Numbered from the stretch's first letter, positions 25,408 to 34,589 are shown. The stretch is 64,000 bases of DNA from an uncultured Bacteroidia bacterium (GCA_902785785.1 CADAAA010000004.1:186001-250000), one strand, 5' to 3'. The notes: generated by a model from the sequence alone, not told the origin. Made by a program: numbers and translations.

Positions 25408-27899
25408 TTCTTTTTCCGTCCTGTACCCCGGACCGGGTCGGCTTCCAGCGGATTGTCCGGCCAGGAGTGCTTGGGGTAGCGGCGGCGGAGTTCCTTACGT
25501 ACTTCGAAATAGGTGTCCTGCCAGAAACTGTGCAGGTCCTGCGTGAGCTGCACCGGCTTGAAGCCGGGGGAGAGCAGCTCCAGCAGGACCGGGCGGCGTC
25601 CGTCATCCACGCGTGGCGTGTCGGCAAGGCCGAAACACTCCTGCAGACGGACGCGCAGGACGGGGAGTTCCGCACCCTGGCGGTATTCGACGCGGATACG
25701 GCTGCCGGTGGGGACAGTAATGTGTGTGGGCGCCAGCCGGTCGACAGCCTGCTGCTGGCCGTAGTCCAGCAGGGTCCACAAGGCTTGTGTCAGGTCTATC
25801 TTTTTCAGTTCCTGGGCAGTTGTGGCTTTCCCGATGAATGCGGGTAGCCAGTCAGCGGCGTGTGCGAGAACGCTGTCGGTGGACAGGTCCGGGAGTTCCA
25901 AATCCGGATGCCAGGCGGCGACGGCGGCCACGCGGCGCTGGAGGTTTCCGACTTCGTCGGAGAAGTCCAGCATGCTGCGGCCGTCGCGCGTTGCAGCCTC
26001 GCAGATGATGCGTGCGATTTCCTCCCGGGGAATGTCGTTAATGGGTTTTGCAGAGATGACGAGGCCGCCGATGCGGGTCTCGCGCTGCGCCGTGACTGCA
26101 CCGCGGCGGGAGTCCCAGGTGACATTGTCGCGCTCTGTGCGCATATCGCCGAGATCCTCGGGGTCGAGCGGCGCGGCGAGGAAGATGCGTCCGTCAGCGC
26201 CCTCACGCGCATTGAGGCTGGCGACCGCCAGCCAGTCGTAGGCACTCATCGGGTCCTCCCGGTCGACGAATGCGAGGCCGCCTCCTGCAAGGAGGTAGCG
26301 GCCGCAGCCGTCGTCGTGGGCTTTGGCGATCCTTTCAGGAAAGGCCGCAGCCACCAGCACTCCTGCGGCATAAGGGTCCGGATCGGAGTTGTCTTCCGCG
26401 CAGCGTGTCAGGGCGCGGTATTGCTCCGCTACACGTGCTATACGGTTCCATGTGCGGCCTTCCCGATGGTCGCGTCGGGCACGGCGCAATGCTGAGATAC
26501 GAGCGGCCAGGTCAGTCCCGTCCTGCGCCATCGGGTCCTTCTCTTCGAGGAGGGCCGCGATGTCGGCGGCCAGGGCTTTGGCCTCCGGCTTAATCGCCTC
26601 GACAAGCATGTGCGCGATGCGAGGATGGCAGGGGAGCGCAGCCATCTGGCGGCCGCAAGGCGTGATGGCGCCCGCTGCGTCGATGGCGCCGAGCGCCTGC
26701 AGCAGGCCGCGCGCCTGCCGGAGGCTGAACGCCGGAGGCGGAGTCAGCCACGGCAGCGCCTCGGCTTCACATCCGCCCCAGGAGGCGATGGAGAGCAGCA
26801 TCTGAGACAGGTCCGCTTCCAGTATCTCCGGCCGGCGGTTTTCCTCCATACGGGCTTCAGTGCCGGGACTCCATAGGCGGTAGCAAGCGCCGGGGGCTAC
26901 GCGGCCGGCGCGGCCGGCGCGCTGCCTGGCCATGTCCCGGCTGATGCGCACGGTCTCCAGCCGGCTCAGGCCGCTCTGCGGGTCGAAGACAAGTTTGCGG
27001 CAAAGCCCCGAGTCTACGACTATGCGAACATTCTCTATGGTGAGTGATGTCTCGGCAATAGGAGTAGCTAGGACTGCTTTTCTTCGGCCGTTCTCGCCAG
27101 GAGCAATGGCCTTGCGCTGTGCTTCAGGAGACAGCATCCCGTATAGGGGACAGACTTCGGTATCCCCCAGCGCTGTTCCCAGCAGTTCGGCGCAGCGCCT
27201 GATGTCGGCTTCGCCTGGAAGGAAGGCAAGTATGTCGCCTTCCTGATCCCTGTGAGCCTGGCGTACGACGTGCGCCACGGCTTCCGCCGCATTTTCCGGC
27301 ACTGCCTCTTGACCAGTCCGGAGCATTTCCACAGGAAACATCCTTCCTTTTCCCTCGATGACCGGCGCCCCAAGTTCCTTGCAAATAGCCTCAGTATCGA
27401 TGGTAGCCGACATTATGACAATCTTGAGGTCAGGTCTGACAACCCGTTGTGTCTCACGCGCTAATGCCAGTGCAAGATCACAATTCAGACTGCGTTCGTG
27501 AAATTCGTCGAATATGACGGCGGAGACTCCGTCCAGCGTAGGATCCTCCTCAAGCATCCTTGTCAGTATGCCTTCGGTAAGTACTTCTATGCGAGTGGAT
27601 GAAGATACCTTTGACTCGAAACGGACTCGATAGCCGGCCGTGCGCCCTACGGGTTCACCGAGCAGCCAGGCCATACGCTCCGCGATCTGCCTGGCCGCGA
27701 GCCGCCGCGGCTCAAGCATGAGCACGCGGCCCTCTCCGAGCCCTTCCAGGATCGTGATGGGCAGCAGGGTGGATTTGCCCGCGCCGGGCGGAGCCGTAAC
27801 GACAAGACACGCATGCTCCTTGAGCAGCGTGTCTACGTCTCCGGCTATCGCCGCGGCGGGCAGCTTACCCGCCCGCTCCATGACCCTGGATATATCCAT
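25404..27899 (-). CDS. hrpB: ATP-dependent RNA helicase HrpB
   Basis: This 831-residue protein is a DEAH-box helicase of the HrpB family. It has Walker A GAGKST near residue 40, DEFH near 131 (the DExH box) and the SAT motif MSATIDTEAI. The QRAGRAGRVAPG motif VI precedes HA2/OB-type regions and the HrpB C-terminal domain with its HSWPDNPLEADPVRG end. The cellular role of HrpB is poorly defined. It is the last gene of the recG-WYL-S9-hrpB operon and begins 4 nt after the peptidase stop. Confidence 0.94.
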   Translation of the reverse strand: MDISRVMERAGKLPAAAIAGDVDTLLKEHACLVVTAPPGAGKSTLLPITILEGLGEGRVLMLEPRRLAARQIAERMAWLLGEPVGRTAGYRVRFESKVSSSTRIEVLTEGILTRMLEEDPTLDGVSAVIFDEFHERSLNCDLALALARETQRVVRPDLKIVIMSATIDTEAICKELGAPVIEGKGRMFPVEMLRTGQEAVPENAAEAVAHVVRQAHRDQEGDILAFLPGEADIRRCAELLGTALGDTEVCPLYGMLSPEAQRKAIAPGENGRRKAVLATPIAETSLTIENVRIVVDSGLCRKLVFDPQSGLSRLETVRISRDMARQRAGRAGRVAPGACYRLWSPGTEARMEENRRPEILEADLSQMLLSIASWGGCEAEALPWLTPPPAFSLRQARGLLQALGAIDAAGAITPCGRQMAALPCHPRIAHMLVEAIKPEAKALAADIAALLEEKDPMAQDGTDLAARISALRRARRDHREGRTWNRIARVAEQYRALTRCAEDNSDPDPYAAGVLVAAAFPERIAKAHDDGCGRYLLAGGGLAFVDREDPMSAYDWLAVASLNAREGADGRIFLAAPLDPEDLGDMRTERDNVTWDSRRGAVTAQRETRIGGLVISAKPINDIPREEIARIICEAATRDGRSMLDFSDEVGNLQRRVAAVAAWHPDLELPDLSTDSVLAHAADWLPAFIGKATTAQELKKIDLTQALWTLLDYGQQQAVDRLAPTHITVPTGSRIRVEYRQGAELPVLRVRLQECFGLADTPRVDDGRRPVLLELLSPGFKPVQLTQDLHSFWQDTYFEVRKELRRRYPKHSWPDNPLEADPVRGTGRKKN

Positions 27900-27903
27900 T
27901 ACC

Positions 27904-30063
27904 CTATTTCATCCACCTTTCGAGCCAGTCGAAATAGGTCCTGTGCCAGTAGAGGGCGTTCTGCGGCTGGAGGATCCAGTGGTTTTCGTCGGGGAAAACA
28001 ACGAGCTTGGAAGGCACTCCCATCATCTGGGCGCAGTTGAAAGCGGCCATTCCCTGGGTGTACGGGATGCGGAAGTCCATTCCTCCGTGGATACAGAGGA
28101 TGGGCGTATTCCATTTCTCGACGTTCAATTTCGGGTTGTGGGCATAGTGGCGGACGGCCTCTGGATATTTGCTCCAAGGCGAGCCGCTGAGATATCCGCG
28201 GCCGAGGCCGCCGTTGTCCCAATCCGCGAACCACATTTCCTCGGTGGTATAATACAGGGCTTCCTCGTCGAAGATGCCTGCATGAGCGATGAAGCAGTCG
28301 AAGGTATTCTCGTGCATTCCTGCCAGGTAATACACGGAATAGCCGCCATAGCTGGCGCCGCACGCCGCGATCTTGTCGATGTAAGGCTCCGCCTTCATCT
28401 CGCGCGCGGCGCTCAGGTAATCCTGGATGTTCAGGCCGCTGTAATCTCCTGAGATCTGCTCGCACCATTCCTGTCCGAAGGCGGTGGTGCCACGGCGGTT
28501 AGGAAGGATCACGACATATCCCTGGGAGGCCATCAGGCGGTAGTTCCAGCGATATGACCAGCCCTGGCTGAGAGTGCCCTGTGGGCCTCCCAGGCAGATC
28601 TCGATGGCGGGATATTTCTTCGATGCGTCGAACTTAGGAGGGAAGAGCACCCATGTAAGCATATCCTTGCCGTCAATGGTCTTGACATAACGCATCTCCG
28701 TTTCGTGCGGGGCGACCTGGTCGAGTATCCTGTCGTTCTCGCGCGTGATGCGCTGCGGCTCGCTGCCGTCCAGCTTAATGGCTACGAGCTCGTTGGGGAA
28801 GTCCATCGAGCAGTAGCTCGCCAGAAGGGTGGTGACTCCGTCCTTCTCAACGATACCCCAAGGGGAATCGAAGTCAAACCAGAGATTGTCGGCGGTCAGG
28901 CGGTTGATAGTCCAAGTGTCGCCTGACTTCTCAGCCTTGTAAATGGCCTGCAGACCTTCAGCAAGGGCATTGAAGTAAAGACCCTTGCTGTCCGGGGCCC
29001 ATACCAGACCCGCTGCGTTGTACTTGAAATCCGCGGTCAGTTCGCAGCGTTTTCCGAAGTTGAATTCGTTTTCATTGATCACTATGTCCTGGACCATGAT
29101 GCGGGACTTGTCCGACTCATAGCCCTGGCGTTCCATGCTCAGCCAGGCTATCTGGCTTCCGTCGGGAGACCATACGGGATCGGTGTCGTATCCGCCGTCC
29201 ATCTCAATGCGCTTGCACTCTCCGGTGAGGATGCAATAGACATATATCTCGGTGTCGGTAGAGAAAGCATATTCCTTTCCGACAGCCTTCCTGCAGCTGT
29301 ATGCGACAAAGCGCCCGTCAGGGCTCCAGCTCAGCTGCTCCAGACCGCCGAAAGGCTCGGTAGGGAGTTCGTAAGGCTCATCGCCGAGAAGGTCGAAGGA
29401 ATTGTCCGGAGTGATCATCGCTCCGGCGAAGGGGGCGACATAGGTGCGGGGTGTCTCTGTCACCCAGTGGTCCCAATGGCGGTACATGAGATCTTCGGTT
29501 GCGTAGGCCTGAGCCTTGTCCAGCGCAGGATCACTGTCCACCGGGGTCTGGATAGCACTATGGATTGTGCTGGTATACAGGATGTTGGACTGGTTGGGAG
29601 AAAGCTTGAACTCTCCAATGCCCGCAGGAACGTCACTGATCTGGACCTTCTTGCCGAGCTTGTTGCCCTGCAGGGGAGCCTTCCATACCTGTCCTCCCTG
29701 GAGGAAATAGATTTCCTTGCCGTCGAGCGACCAGCGCGCGTTGGAGACGCTCTTGGCATACCGGGTAAGCTGGACCTTGTCGGAGCCGTCGATGTTGCTC
29801 ATGAAGAGGTTGCGGCAACTGCGGTTGTCCGCGAGGGATGTGTAGCTGACCCCGTAAAGGACCTTGGTCCCGTCAGGGGAGAGCTGGGGGTCGCTGAGCC
29901 GCCCGAGGGACAGCATCACTTCCGGGGTCATGAGACCGTCCGTCACGGTGATGTCGGAAGGTCCGATATACCCGCTTTCATTCTCTTGTTTCTGTTTGCA
30001 GCTCATTGTGCTGAAAAGGATTGCGGCAGCGCAGAATGCTGCGCCTAAAAGGTTGGTTCTCAT
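27904..30063 (-). CDS. S9 family prolyl oligopeptidase-like lipoprotein
   Basis: The 719-residue protein has a lipoprotein signal peptide ending in STMSC (Cys22) and an N-terminal beta-propeller with repeated SPDG motifs (LSPDGTKVLYG, WSPDGRFVAYS, WSPDGSQIAWLS). A C-terminal alpha/beta-hydrolase domain follows. The catalytic triad is visible as GASYGG (Ser571), GGMDFR (Asp663) and DENHW (His695). Such peptidases trim peptides in the periplasm or at the outer membrane of Bacteroidota. The gene is 4 nt after the WYL regulator gene and 4 nt before hrpB. Confidence 0.93.
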   Translation of the reverse strand: MRTNLLGAAFCAAAILFSTMSCKQKQENESGYIGPSDITVTDGLMTPEVMLSLGRLSDPQLSPDGTKVLYGVSYTSLADNRSCRNLFMSNIDGSDKVQLTRYAKSVSNARWSLDGKEIYFLQGGQVWKAPLQGNKLGKKVQISDVPAGIGEFKLSPNQSNILYTSTIHSAIQTPVDSDPALDKAQAYATEDLMYRHWDHWVTETPRTYVAPFAGAMITPDNSFDLLGDEPYELPTEPFGGLEQLSWSPDGRFVAYSCRKAVGKEYAFSTDTEIYVYCILTGECKRIEMDGGYDTDPVWSPDGSQIAWLSMERQGYESDKSRIMVQDIVINENEFNFGKRCELTADFKYNAAGLVWAPDSKGLYFNALAEGLQAIYKAEKSGDTWTINRLTADNLWFDFDSPWGIVEKDGVTTLLASYCSMDFPNELVAIKLDGSEPQRITRENDRILDQVAPHETEMRYVKTIDGKDMLTWVLFPPKFDASKKYPAIEICLGGPQGTLSQGWSYRWNYRLMASQGYVVILPNRRGTTAFGQEWCEQISGDYSGLNIQDYLSAAREMKAEPYIDKIAACGASYGGYSVYYLAGMHENTFDCFIAHAGIFDEEALYYTTEEMWFADWDNGGLGRGYLSGSPWSKYPEAVRHYAHNPKLNVEKWNTPILCIHGGMDFRIPYTQGMAAFNCAQMMGVPSKLVVFPDENHWILQPQNALYWHRTYFDWLERWMK

Positions 30064-30067
30064 ATGG

Positions 30068-30973
30068 TTATTTGTATTTGTTTGCAGCTTCTTGCAGCTC
30101 CTCCGCCATGCGCTTGCGCAGGGAGAGAGGGGAGAGTATCTCCACCTCGGAACCGAGGCGTTTCAACTCCATCAGCAGGTCTTCATTGGGGATCACGCGG
30201 ATTCGGAACTTGATATATCCTTCTCCTTCAGGCCCGATCTCGAACTGCGACGGGTGAAGTGGCAGGTCGCGGAGGAAATTGGCTTCGTGTTCCGTCACCT
30301 TCAGGTAAATGCTCTCCGGTTCAGTCTTTCCGTCCTGGTATATGCCTATGGTCTGGGAGTAGAGATCGTCAATGTCGTAATCCCTGGGCATCTTGAAGGT
30401 CCATCCCGTCGCAGTCAGGGAAGTGATGCGGTCGAGGGCGTACACACGCTCGGCTCCGCGTTCGTGACAGTATCCGAGCAGGTACCAGCGCCGCTGGTAT
30501 TCCTTGATGCCGTAAGGGTCGACATGGAACATCTCGCCTTCCTCCTCGCCGTATTTCCTGTAGAATATCTCCAGGGTGCGGTCGTCCTTCATCGCCGAGA
30601 TGATACCGGTGAGGTGGATCTGCCCCGAAGGGATGTTCTCGACCGAAACGCGGCCCGTCAGCCGTTCACGGCTGAGGGAAAGGAGATTGTTGACCGTGAA
30701 TGTGTTGATGAGCCATCCCACGGATGACTGGCGGTCGATGGCGTCCTCTCCATAGCGGATGAAATAGCAGTTCGTACTGCGGTTGCATTCGATCTCTATG
30801 CCGAAGATCTCGGCTATGGCCTCGCGGTGGTTGTTGAAGGTCCTCCGGTGATACTCGGTGCCGTAGCGCCGCTCCCAGCGGGTGGTGACCTGCTCCAGAG
30901 TGAGGCCTCTCTCTCCCGCGTCTATGAATGTCTGGATGAGCCAGATATACTTGTCGATGAGCTCGGTAATCAT
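30068..30973 (-). CDS. WYL-domain transcriptional regulator
   Basis: The 301-residue protein has an N-terminal helical DNA-binding region (TLEQVTTRWERRYG, RRTFNNHREAIAEIFGIEIE). A central WYL-type SH3-like fold follows with VDPYGIKEYQRRWYLLGYC and YALDRITSLTATG, then a WCX-like C-terminal part (PNEDLLMELKRLGSEVEILSP). WYL regulators bind nucleic acid ligands and often control DNA-damage or defence genes. The start ATG shares its first base with the recG stop, so recG and this regulator are translationally coupled. Confidence 0.9.
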   Translation of the reverse strand: MITELIDKYIWLIQTFIDAGERGLTLEQVTTRWERRYGTEYHRRTFNNHREAIAEIFGIEIECNRSTNCYFIRYGEDAIDRQSSVGWLINTFTVNNLLSLSRERLTGRVSVENIPSGQIHLTGIISAMKDDRTLEIFYRKYGEEEGEMFHVDPYGIKEYQRRWYLLGYCHERGAERVYALDRITSLTATGWTFKMPRDYDIDDLYSQTIGIYQDGKTEPESIYLKVTEHEANFLRDLPLHPSQFEIGPEGEGYIKFRIRVIPNEDLLMELKRLGSEVEILSPLSLRKRMAEELQEAANKYK

Positions 30974-33402
30974 CAGCTTATCTTGCTATAATCCTTGATG
31001 TTGTATTTATCCTTTTGAAGTTCCCGTGCAAGCGGGATATTCTTGGGTGAGGAGAGGAACGGATCCGACTCCAGTATATGCTCGGCATATACTCTCGCTT
31101 CGTTCAGGATGCGGCTGTCATGGACGAGTGATGCGATGTTCAACGCGATAGGCAGGCCGCTCTGTTGCGTACCCTCCAGGTCGCCGGGGCCGCGCATCTT
31201 CATATCCTCCTCTGCCAGTTCGAAACCGTTCTCGGTCGCGACCATAAGGTCAAGGCGGCGCTGCGACTCCTTTGACACCTTCTCGTCTTTGACGAGGATG
31301 CAGTAGGACTTCTCGCTGCCTCGCCCGACCCGGCCGCGCAGCTGATGCAGCTGGCTCAGACCGAAGCGCTGGGCGCTCTCGATGACCATGACCGATGCGT
31401 TCGGGACATCCACGCCCACCTCGATGACTGTCGTTGAGACGAGGATATCCGCACGGCCGGCTGCAAATGCGGACATGTTGAAGTTCTTGACTTCGTTGGT
31501 CTGTTGTCCGTGCACTATAGCGACCTTGTAGTCCGGCAGCGGGAAAGCCTTGACAATCTCCTCATATCCTGCCTCGAGGTTCTTCAGGTCCATCTTTTCG
31601 CTTTCGAAGATGAGCGGGAATACCACGAAGACCTGTCTGCCTTTGGCAATCTCGTCGCGCATGAACTTGTACAGTGCGCGACGCTTGCCTTGCCCTATGA
31701 GCATGGTCTGGACGGGCTTTCGGCCAGGCGGCAGTTCATCGATGACCGAAACATCCAGATCACCGTACAACGTCATCGCCAACGTCCGCGGAATCGGCGT
31801 CGCCGTCATTACCAGTACGTGTGGTGGCACACGTACCGGTCCTTCGGATGATTTCACCCCCTGCACCCCCTCGAGGGGGATTGCACGGATATCGCTGTCT
31901 CGACCGTGCGGCCCACGCACTATTTCCTGTTCAGAGGGAGTGCTGTCTTCGGAAACCGTGGCCGCCCGTGGCCTCGTGAACGGGGGGACCGCAAGCGAAG
32001 CGCTGCGGTGGGATGAGCGAAGCGAAGTTTCAGAAGGCAGCACTCCCTCCTGAGGAAGGATGACAGGGCCTTTGGCCCAGAGCTTCGAGCGCTGGTCGAC
32101 GCCGAAGCGGTGCTGCTCGTCGATGATGGCGAGGCCGAGGGCGCGGAAGCGGACGTCATCTTCGATGAGCGCGTGCGTGCCGATGAGGATGGCGATACTG
32201 CCGTCCTCGAGGCCGGCGTGTATCTCGCGGCGCTCCTTGGCGGTGCTGCTGCCCGTAAGGAGCGCGCACCGCACGCCAGTTCCTTCGAGGTACCTGCTCA
32301 CATTGGCGTAATGCTGCTGCGACAGGACTTCCGTCGGAGCCATGATGCACGACTGGAATCCGTTGCCGTAGGCAATCAGGCATGTCAGCACGGCGACCAT
32401 GGTCTTGCCGGAACCGACGTCTCCCTGCAGCAGGCGGTTCATCTGATGGCCGCTGGTCAGGTCGGCACGTATTTCCTTAATGACGCGTTTCTGGGCGCCG
32501 GTGAGGTCAAATGGCAATTTCCTGTACAGGGCATTGAATGACTCGCCGACCTTGGGCATGCGGATGCCGATTTCGCTGCGGCTGCGTATGTATTTCTGCT
32601 TCAGCAGGGAAAGCTGAAGGAAGAAAAGCTCCTCGAACTTGAGGCGGTAGGATGCCTTGAGCAGCGCATCCGCATCCTGCGGGAAATGGATGTTGCGCAT
32701 GGCGAACTTCAGCGGGACCAATTCCTTTTCGTGCAGGATGTATTCCGGAAGGGTTTCTTCGATCTCCGGGAGGCAAGCATTGAGCGCGGCGGCCTGAAGG
32801 CGGTTCATAACCTTGCCGGTTATGCCTGCGTTCTTGAGCTTCTCAGTGCTTGGATAAACTCCGGTGAGGGTGCCTATGCCGGTGTGGACCTCGCCCGGTG
32901 ACGGGGGATTGTCCACTTCCGGGTGGACGATATTCATGCGGCTGCCGAAAGTCTGCGGCTTGCCGAAGAAAACGAACACACTTCCCGGCGTAAGCCGCTC
33001 CCAGTTCCACTTGATGCCCTTGAAGAACACCATCTCCATCTCGCCGGTACTGTCCGCGACAATCACGCTCAGGCGTTTGACGGCATTGAAACGCAAGGTC
33101 TTGGCTCCGGTCTTGTCCTTCGGGCAATTGTCTATCTCGGTACCGGCCTGGCTGCGCTGTATGAATATCGAACTGCCGGGGCCATAAAGCGTGGCCCGTA
33201 TTACTCTGGCCATGACCTGGACATGAGCGACGTCAGGAGTGATTTCGGCTATCCGCTGGATGCTGCTCCTGTCGATATACCGGAACGGATACAGATGGAT
33301 GAGATCGCCGAAAGTGGCGACCTCCAACTCTGTCTTCAACAGCTGGGCCCTTTTCGGCCCCACGCCCGGCAGATACTGTATGTCCGATTTTAATTGTGTC
33401 AT
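30973..33402 (-). CDS. recG: ATP-dependent DNA helicase RecG with an in-frame palindromic insertion
   Basis: The protein (809 residues from the ATG at 33402) is a complete RecG. The wedge/OB domain (YLPGVGPKRAQLLKTELEV) precedes Walker A GDVGSGKT, DEQHRFGVDQR, TATPIPRTLAMT, ESAQRFGLSQLHQLRGRVGR and a C-terminal region with MRGPGDLEGTQQSG. RecG rescues stalled forks and branch-migrates junctions. Known RecG proteins are about 690-700 residues. The extra length is mainly a roughly 70-75-residue insertion between DEQHRFGVDQRSKLWAKG and PHVLVMTATP, encoded by palindromic DNA at 31.8-32.06 kb. A smaller insertion of about 25-30 residues lies in the OB region. The upstream ATG at 33414 is inside the -7 box and is rejected. 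Confidence 0.93.
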   Translation of the reverse strand: MTQLKSDIQYLPGVGPKRAQLLKTELEVATFGDLIHLYPFRYIDRSSIQRIAEITPDVAHVQVMARVIRATLYGPGSSIFIQRSQAGTEIDNCPKDKTGAKTLRFNAVKRLSVIVADSTGEMEMVFFKGIKWNWERLTPGSVFVFFGKPQTFGSRMNIVHPEVDNPPSPGEVHTGIGTLTGVYPSTEKLKNAGITGKVMNRLQAAALNACLPEIEETLPEYILHEKELVPLKFAMRNIHFPQDADALLKASYRLKFEELFFLQLSLLKQKYIRSRSEIGIRMPKVGESFNALYRKLPFDLTGAQKRVIKEIRADLTSGHQMNRLLQGDVGSGKTMVAVLTCLIAYGNGFQSCIMAPTEVLSQQHYANVSRYLEGTGVRCALLTGSSTAKERREIHAGLEDGSIAILIGTHALIEDDVRFRALGLAIIDEQHRFGVDQRSKLWAKGPVILPQEGVLPSETSLRSSHRSASLAVPPFTRPRAATVSEDSTPSEQEIVRGPHGRDSDIRAIPLEGVQGVKSSEGPVRVPPHVLVMTATPIPRTLAMTLYGDLDVSVIDELPPGRKPVQTMLIGQGKRRALYKFMRDEIAKGRQVFVVFPLIFESEKMDLKNLEAGYEEIVKAFPLPDYKVAIVHGQQTNEVKNFNMSAFAAGRADILVSTTVIEVGVDVPNASVMVIESAQRFGLSQLHQLRGRVGRGSEKSYCILVKDEKVSKESQRRLDLMVATENGFELAEEDMKMRGPGDLEGTQQSGLPIALNIASLVHDSRILNEARVYAEHILESDPFLSSPKNIPLARELQKDKYNIKDYSKIS
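31815..31836. repeat. 22-bp palindrome at the 3' boundary of the recG insertion
   Basis: A perfect 9-bp inverted repeat GTACGTGTG-GTGG-CACACGTAC lies exactly where the inserted residues join the conserved PHVLV of RecG. Flanking bases extend it with one mismatch. Confidence 0.6.
31931..32053. repeat. Palindromic MITE-like element inside recG (123 nt)
   Basis: Terminal inverted repeats at 31931-31956 and 32027-32053 match at about 24 of 27 positions, with core GAGGGAGTGCTG and CGGAAAC/CTGAAAC. The interior has CGGGGGGACC at about 31981-31990, followed by a hairpin ACCGCA...TGCGGT. The length is divisible by three, so recG stays open. The element has the same plan as the one in mtaB. Additional palindromes continue to 31837 on the low-coordinate side. 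Confidence 0.7.
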
Positions 33403-33411
33403 GACTTGGCA

Positions 33412-33419
33412 CAAATATA
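33412..33419 (-). promoter_or_regulatory. -7 box of the recG operon
   Basis: The minus strand reads TATATTTG ten nucleotides before the ATG at 33402. The short leader is unusual but not rare here. A -33 TTTG at normal spacing is not obvious. Confidence 0.5.
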
Positions 33420-33535
33420 CGCATTTCTGCTCAAATCCTTTCCATCTCTTCCACTCTTCTTGTCTCTTTCCCTTACTCTTTTTTATCCACTCCTTTCAAT
33501 CTTCCTTTCCACCTCATTTCAAGCTTTAATCATCC

Positions 33536-33617
33536 ATCCGTGCGGGTTTTGGCCGTTTTTCCGCACGGATGGGCCTATTTTGCCTGATCGGTGCGGGAAA
33601 AGGGCAAAATCCCGCAC
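33536..33617. repeat. 82-bp double-hairpin repeat, copy 1 (downstream of the RAYT)
   Basis: The sequence is identical to copy 2 at 34719-34800. Hairpin A has 10-bp arms ATCCGTGCGG and CCGCACGGAT with a 15-nt loop. Hairpin B has 8-bp arms GTGCGGGA and TCCCGCAC. Both hairpins share the core GTGCGG...CCGCAC, as in a REP doublet. It begins 118 bp after the recG promoter region and ends 6 bp before the RAYT stop codon. Confidence 0.88.
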
Positions 33618-33623
33618 GCCCAG

Positions 33624-34589
33624 CTACTGCTTTAAGGATTTCAAGGGGTATAAGGTATTGACGGTATGCATGTCAAGATTCAGGATGCGATGGATCTGAG
33701 AATTGCTGGAGGCATAGTCTTCATGCATGACTTTGGCTATCTCTACTTTCTCTTTGAGGCTCAATTCCGACGGTCTCCTGATGGCAAACCTTTTCTTACA
33801 CTCCAACTGCACAGCCGAATACATCTCTTCGTCAGTCAGTATGACGGAGTCTCCCAAACGTCTGGCTTCTTCGCTGTAAGCTTCGATATTCTTGGACAGC
33901 AGAGTGAAATACTGATGGGCATCCCTGAAGAATCCCTCTCCCTGGTCGATCCTGCAGAAACTTGGCGGGTAGATGAATCCGTTCCTGAATCTATATGCCT
34001 CAGGTAGGTCTATGATCCTTCCGTGGAAGACTTCGCGGCGCTTCTGATGGGTCAGCGAAGAGAATGGAACTCCTTCATCCTCGCGTGACAGGGGATTGAA
34101 GTAGTAGGCTCCTGTGCCCCAAGGATAAGAGAACGGGGTGTATCTAGGGTTGACGACGTATCCGTTCCGATGGATGTAGATGATTTCGTTCCTGAGCATA
34201 TGAAGGCTGGTAACCGGGATAGGTTCACACTTGAAAGCAGACAGGTCGACATCCCTTCCCTGCAGCCTGAGGTACCTCTTCAGTCTTTCGCGTCTCTTTG
34301 AAATGTACTGGATGCAGAGGTCCCTGCTACCTTCGGCCAGGTCATGGATATGATTTCCCATCAGCGTATGAGAGTAAATGACCACGCCTGTCTCTGCCGA
34401 ACATATAGCTGCCGAGGACATGCCGAAACGGTAGTCGTCTTCCGTAATGAATAGGTCTTCCTGTAACTGGCCTGGTGTTGTAAGGTGCCAGAACGGACCG
34501 GAGTTCCTGAACCGGTACTCACAAAGGGATTCTTTCTCAGAAAAGGACATCGGACGTTTGCCGATCTGGGTAGGATATCGGTCTTCCAT
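33624..34589 (-). CDS. REP-associated tyrosine transposase (RAYT)-like protein
   Basis: The 321-residue protein has the HUH motif of IS200/IS605-type Y1 transposases in a RAYT context: IYSHTLMGNHIHDL with the His pair at residues 80 and 82, then IIYIHRNGYVVNPRYTPFSY, where Tyr138 is the likely nucleophile. The C-terminal part adds a helical region (AIRRPSELSLKEKVEIAKVM) resembling a DNA-binding extension. RAYTs are thought to move REP sequences, and this gene is flanked by two identical 82-bp hairpin repeats. It is monocistronic, and no insertion-sequence ends are seen beyond the repeats. Confidence 0.82.
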   Translation of the reverse strand: MEDRYPTQIGKRPMSFSEKESLCEYRFRNSGPFWHLTTPGQLQEDLFITEDDYRFGMSSAAICSAETGVVIYSHTLMGNHIHDLAEGSRDLCIQYISKRRERLKRYLRLQGRDVDLSAFKCEPIPVTSLHMLRNEIIYIHRNGYVVNPRYTPFSYPWGTGAYYFNPLSREDEGVPFSSLTHQKRREVFHGRIIDLPEAYRFRNGFIYPPSFCRIDQGEGFFRDAHQYFTLLSKNIEAYSEEARRLGDSVILTDEEMYSAVQLECKKRFAIRRPSELSLKEKVEIAKVMHEDYASSNSQIHRILNLDMHTVNTLYPLKSLKQ

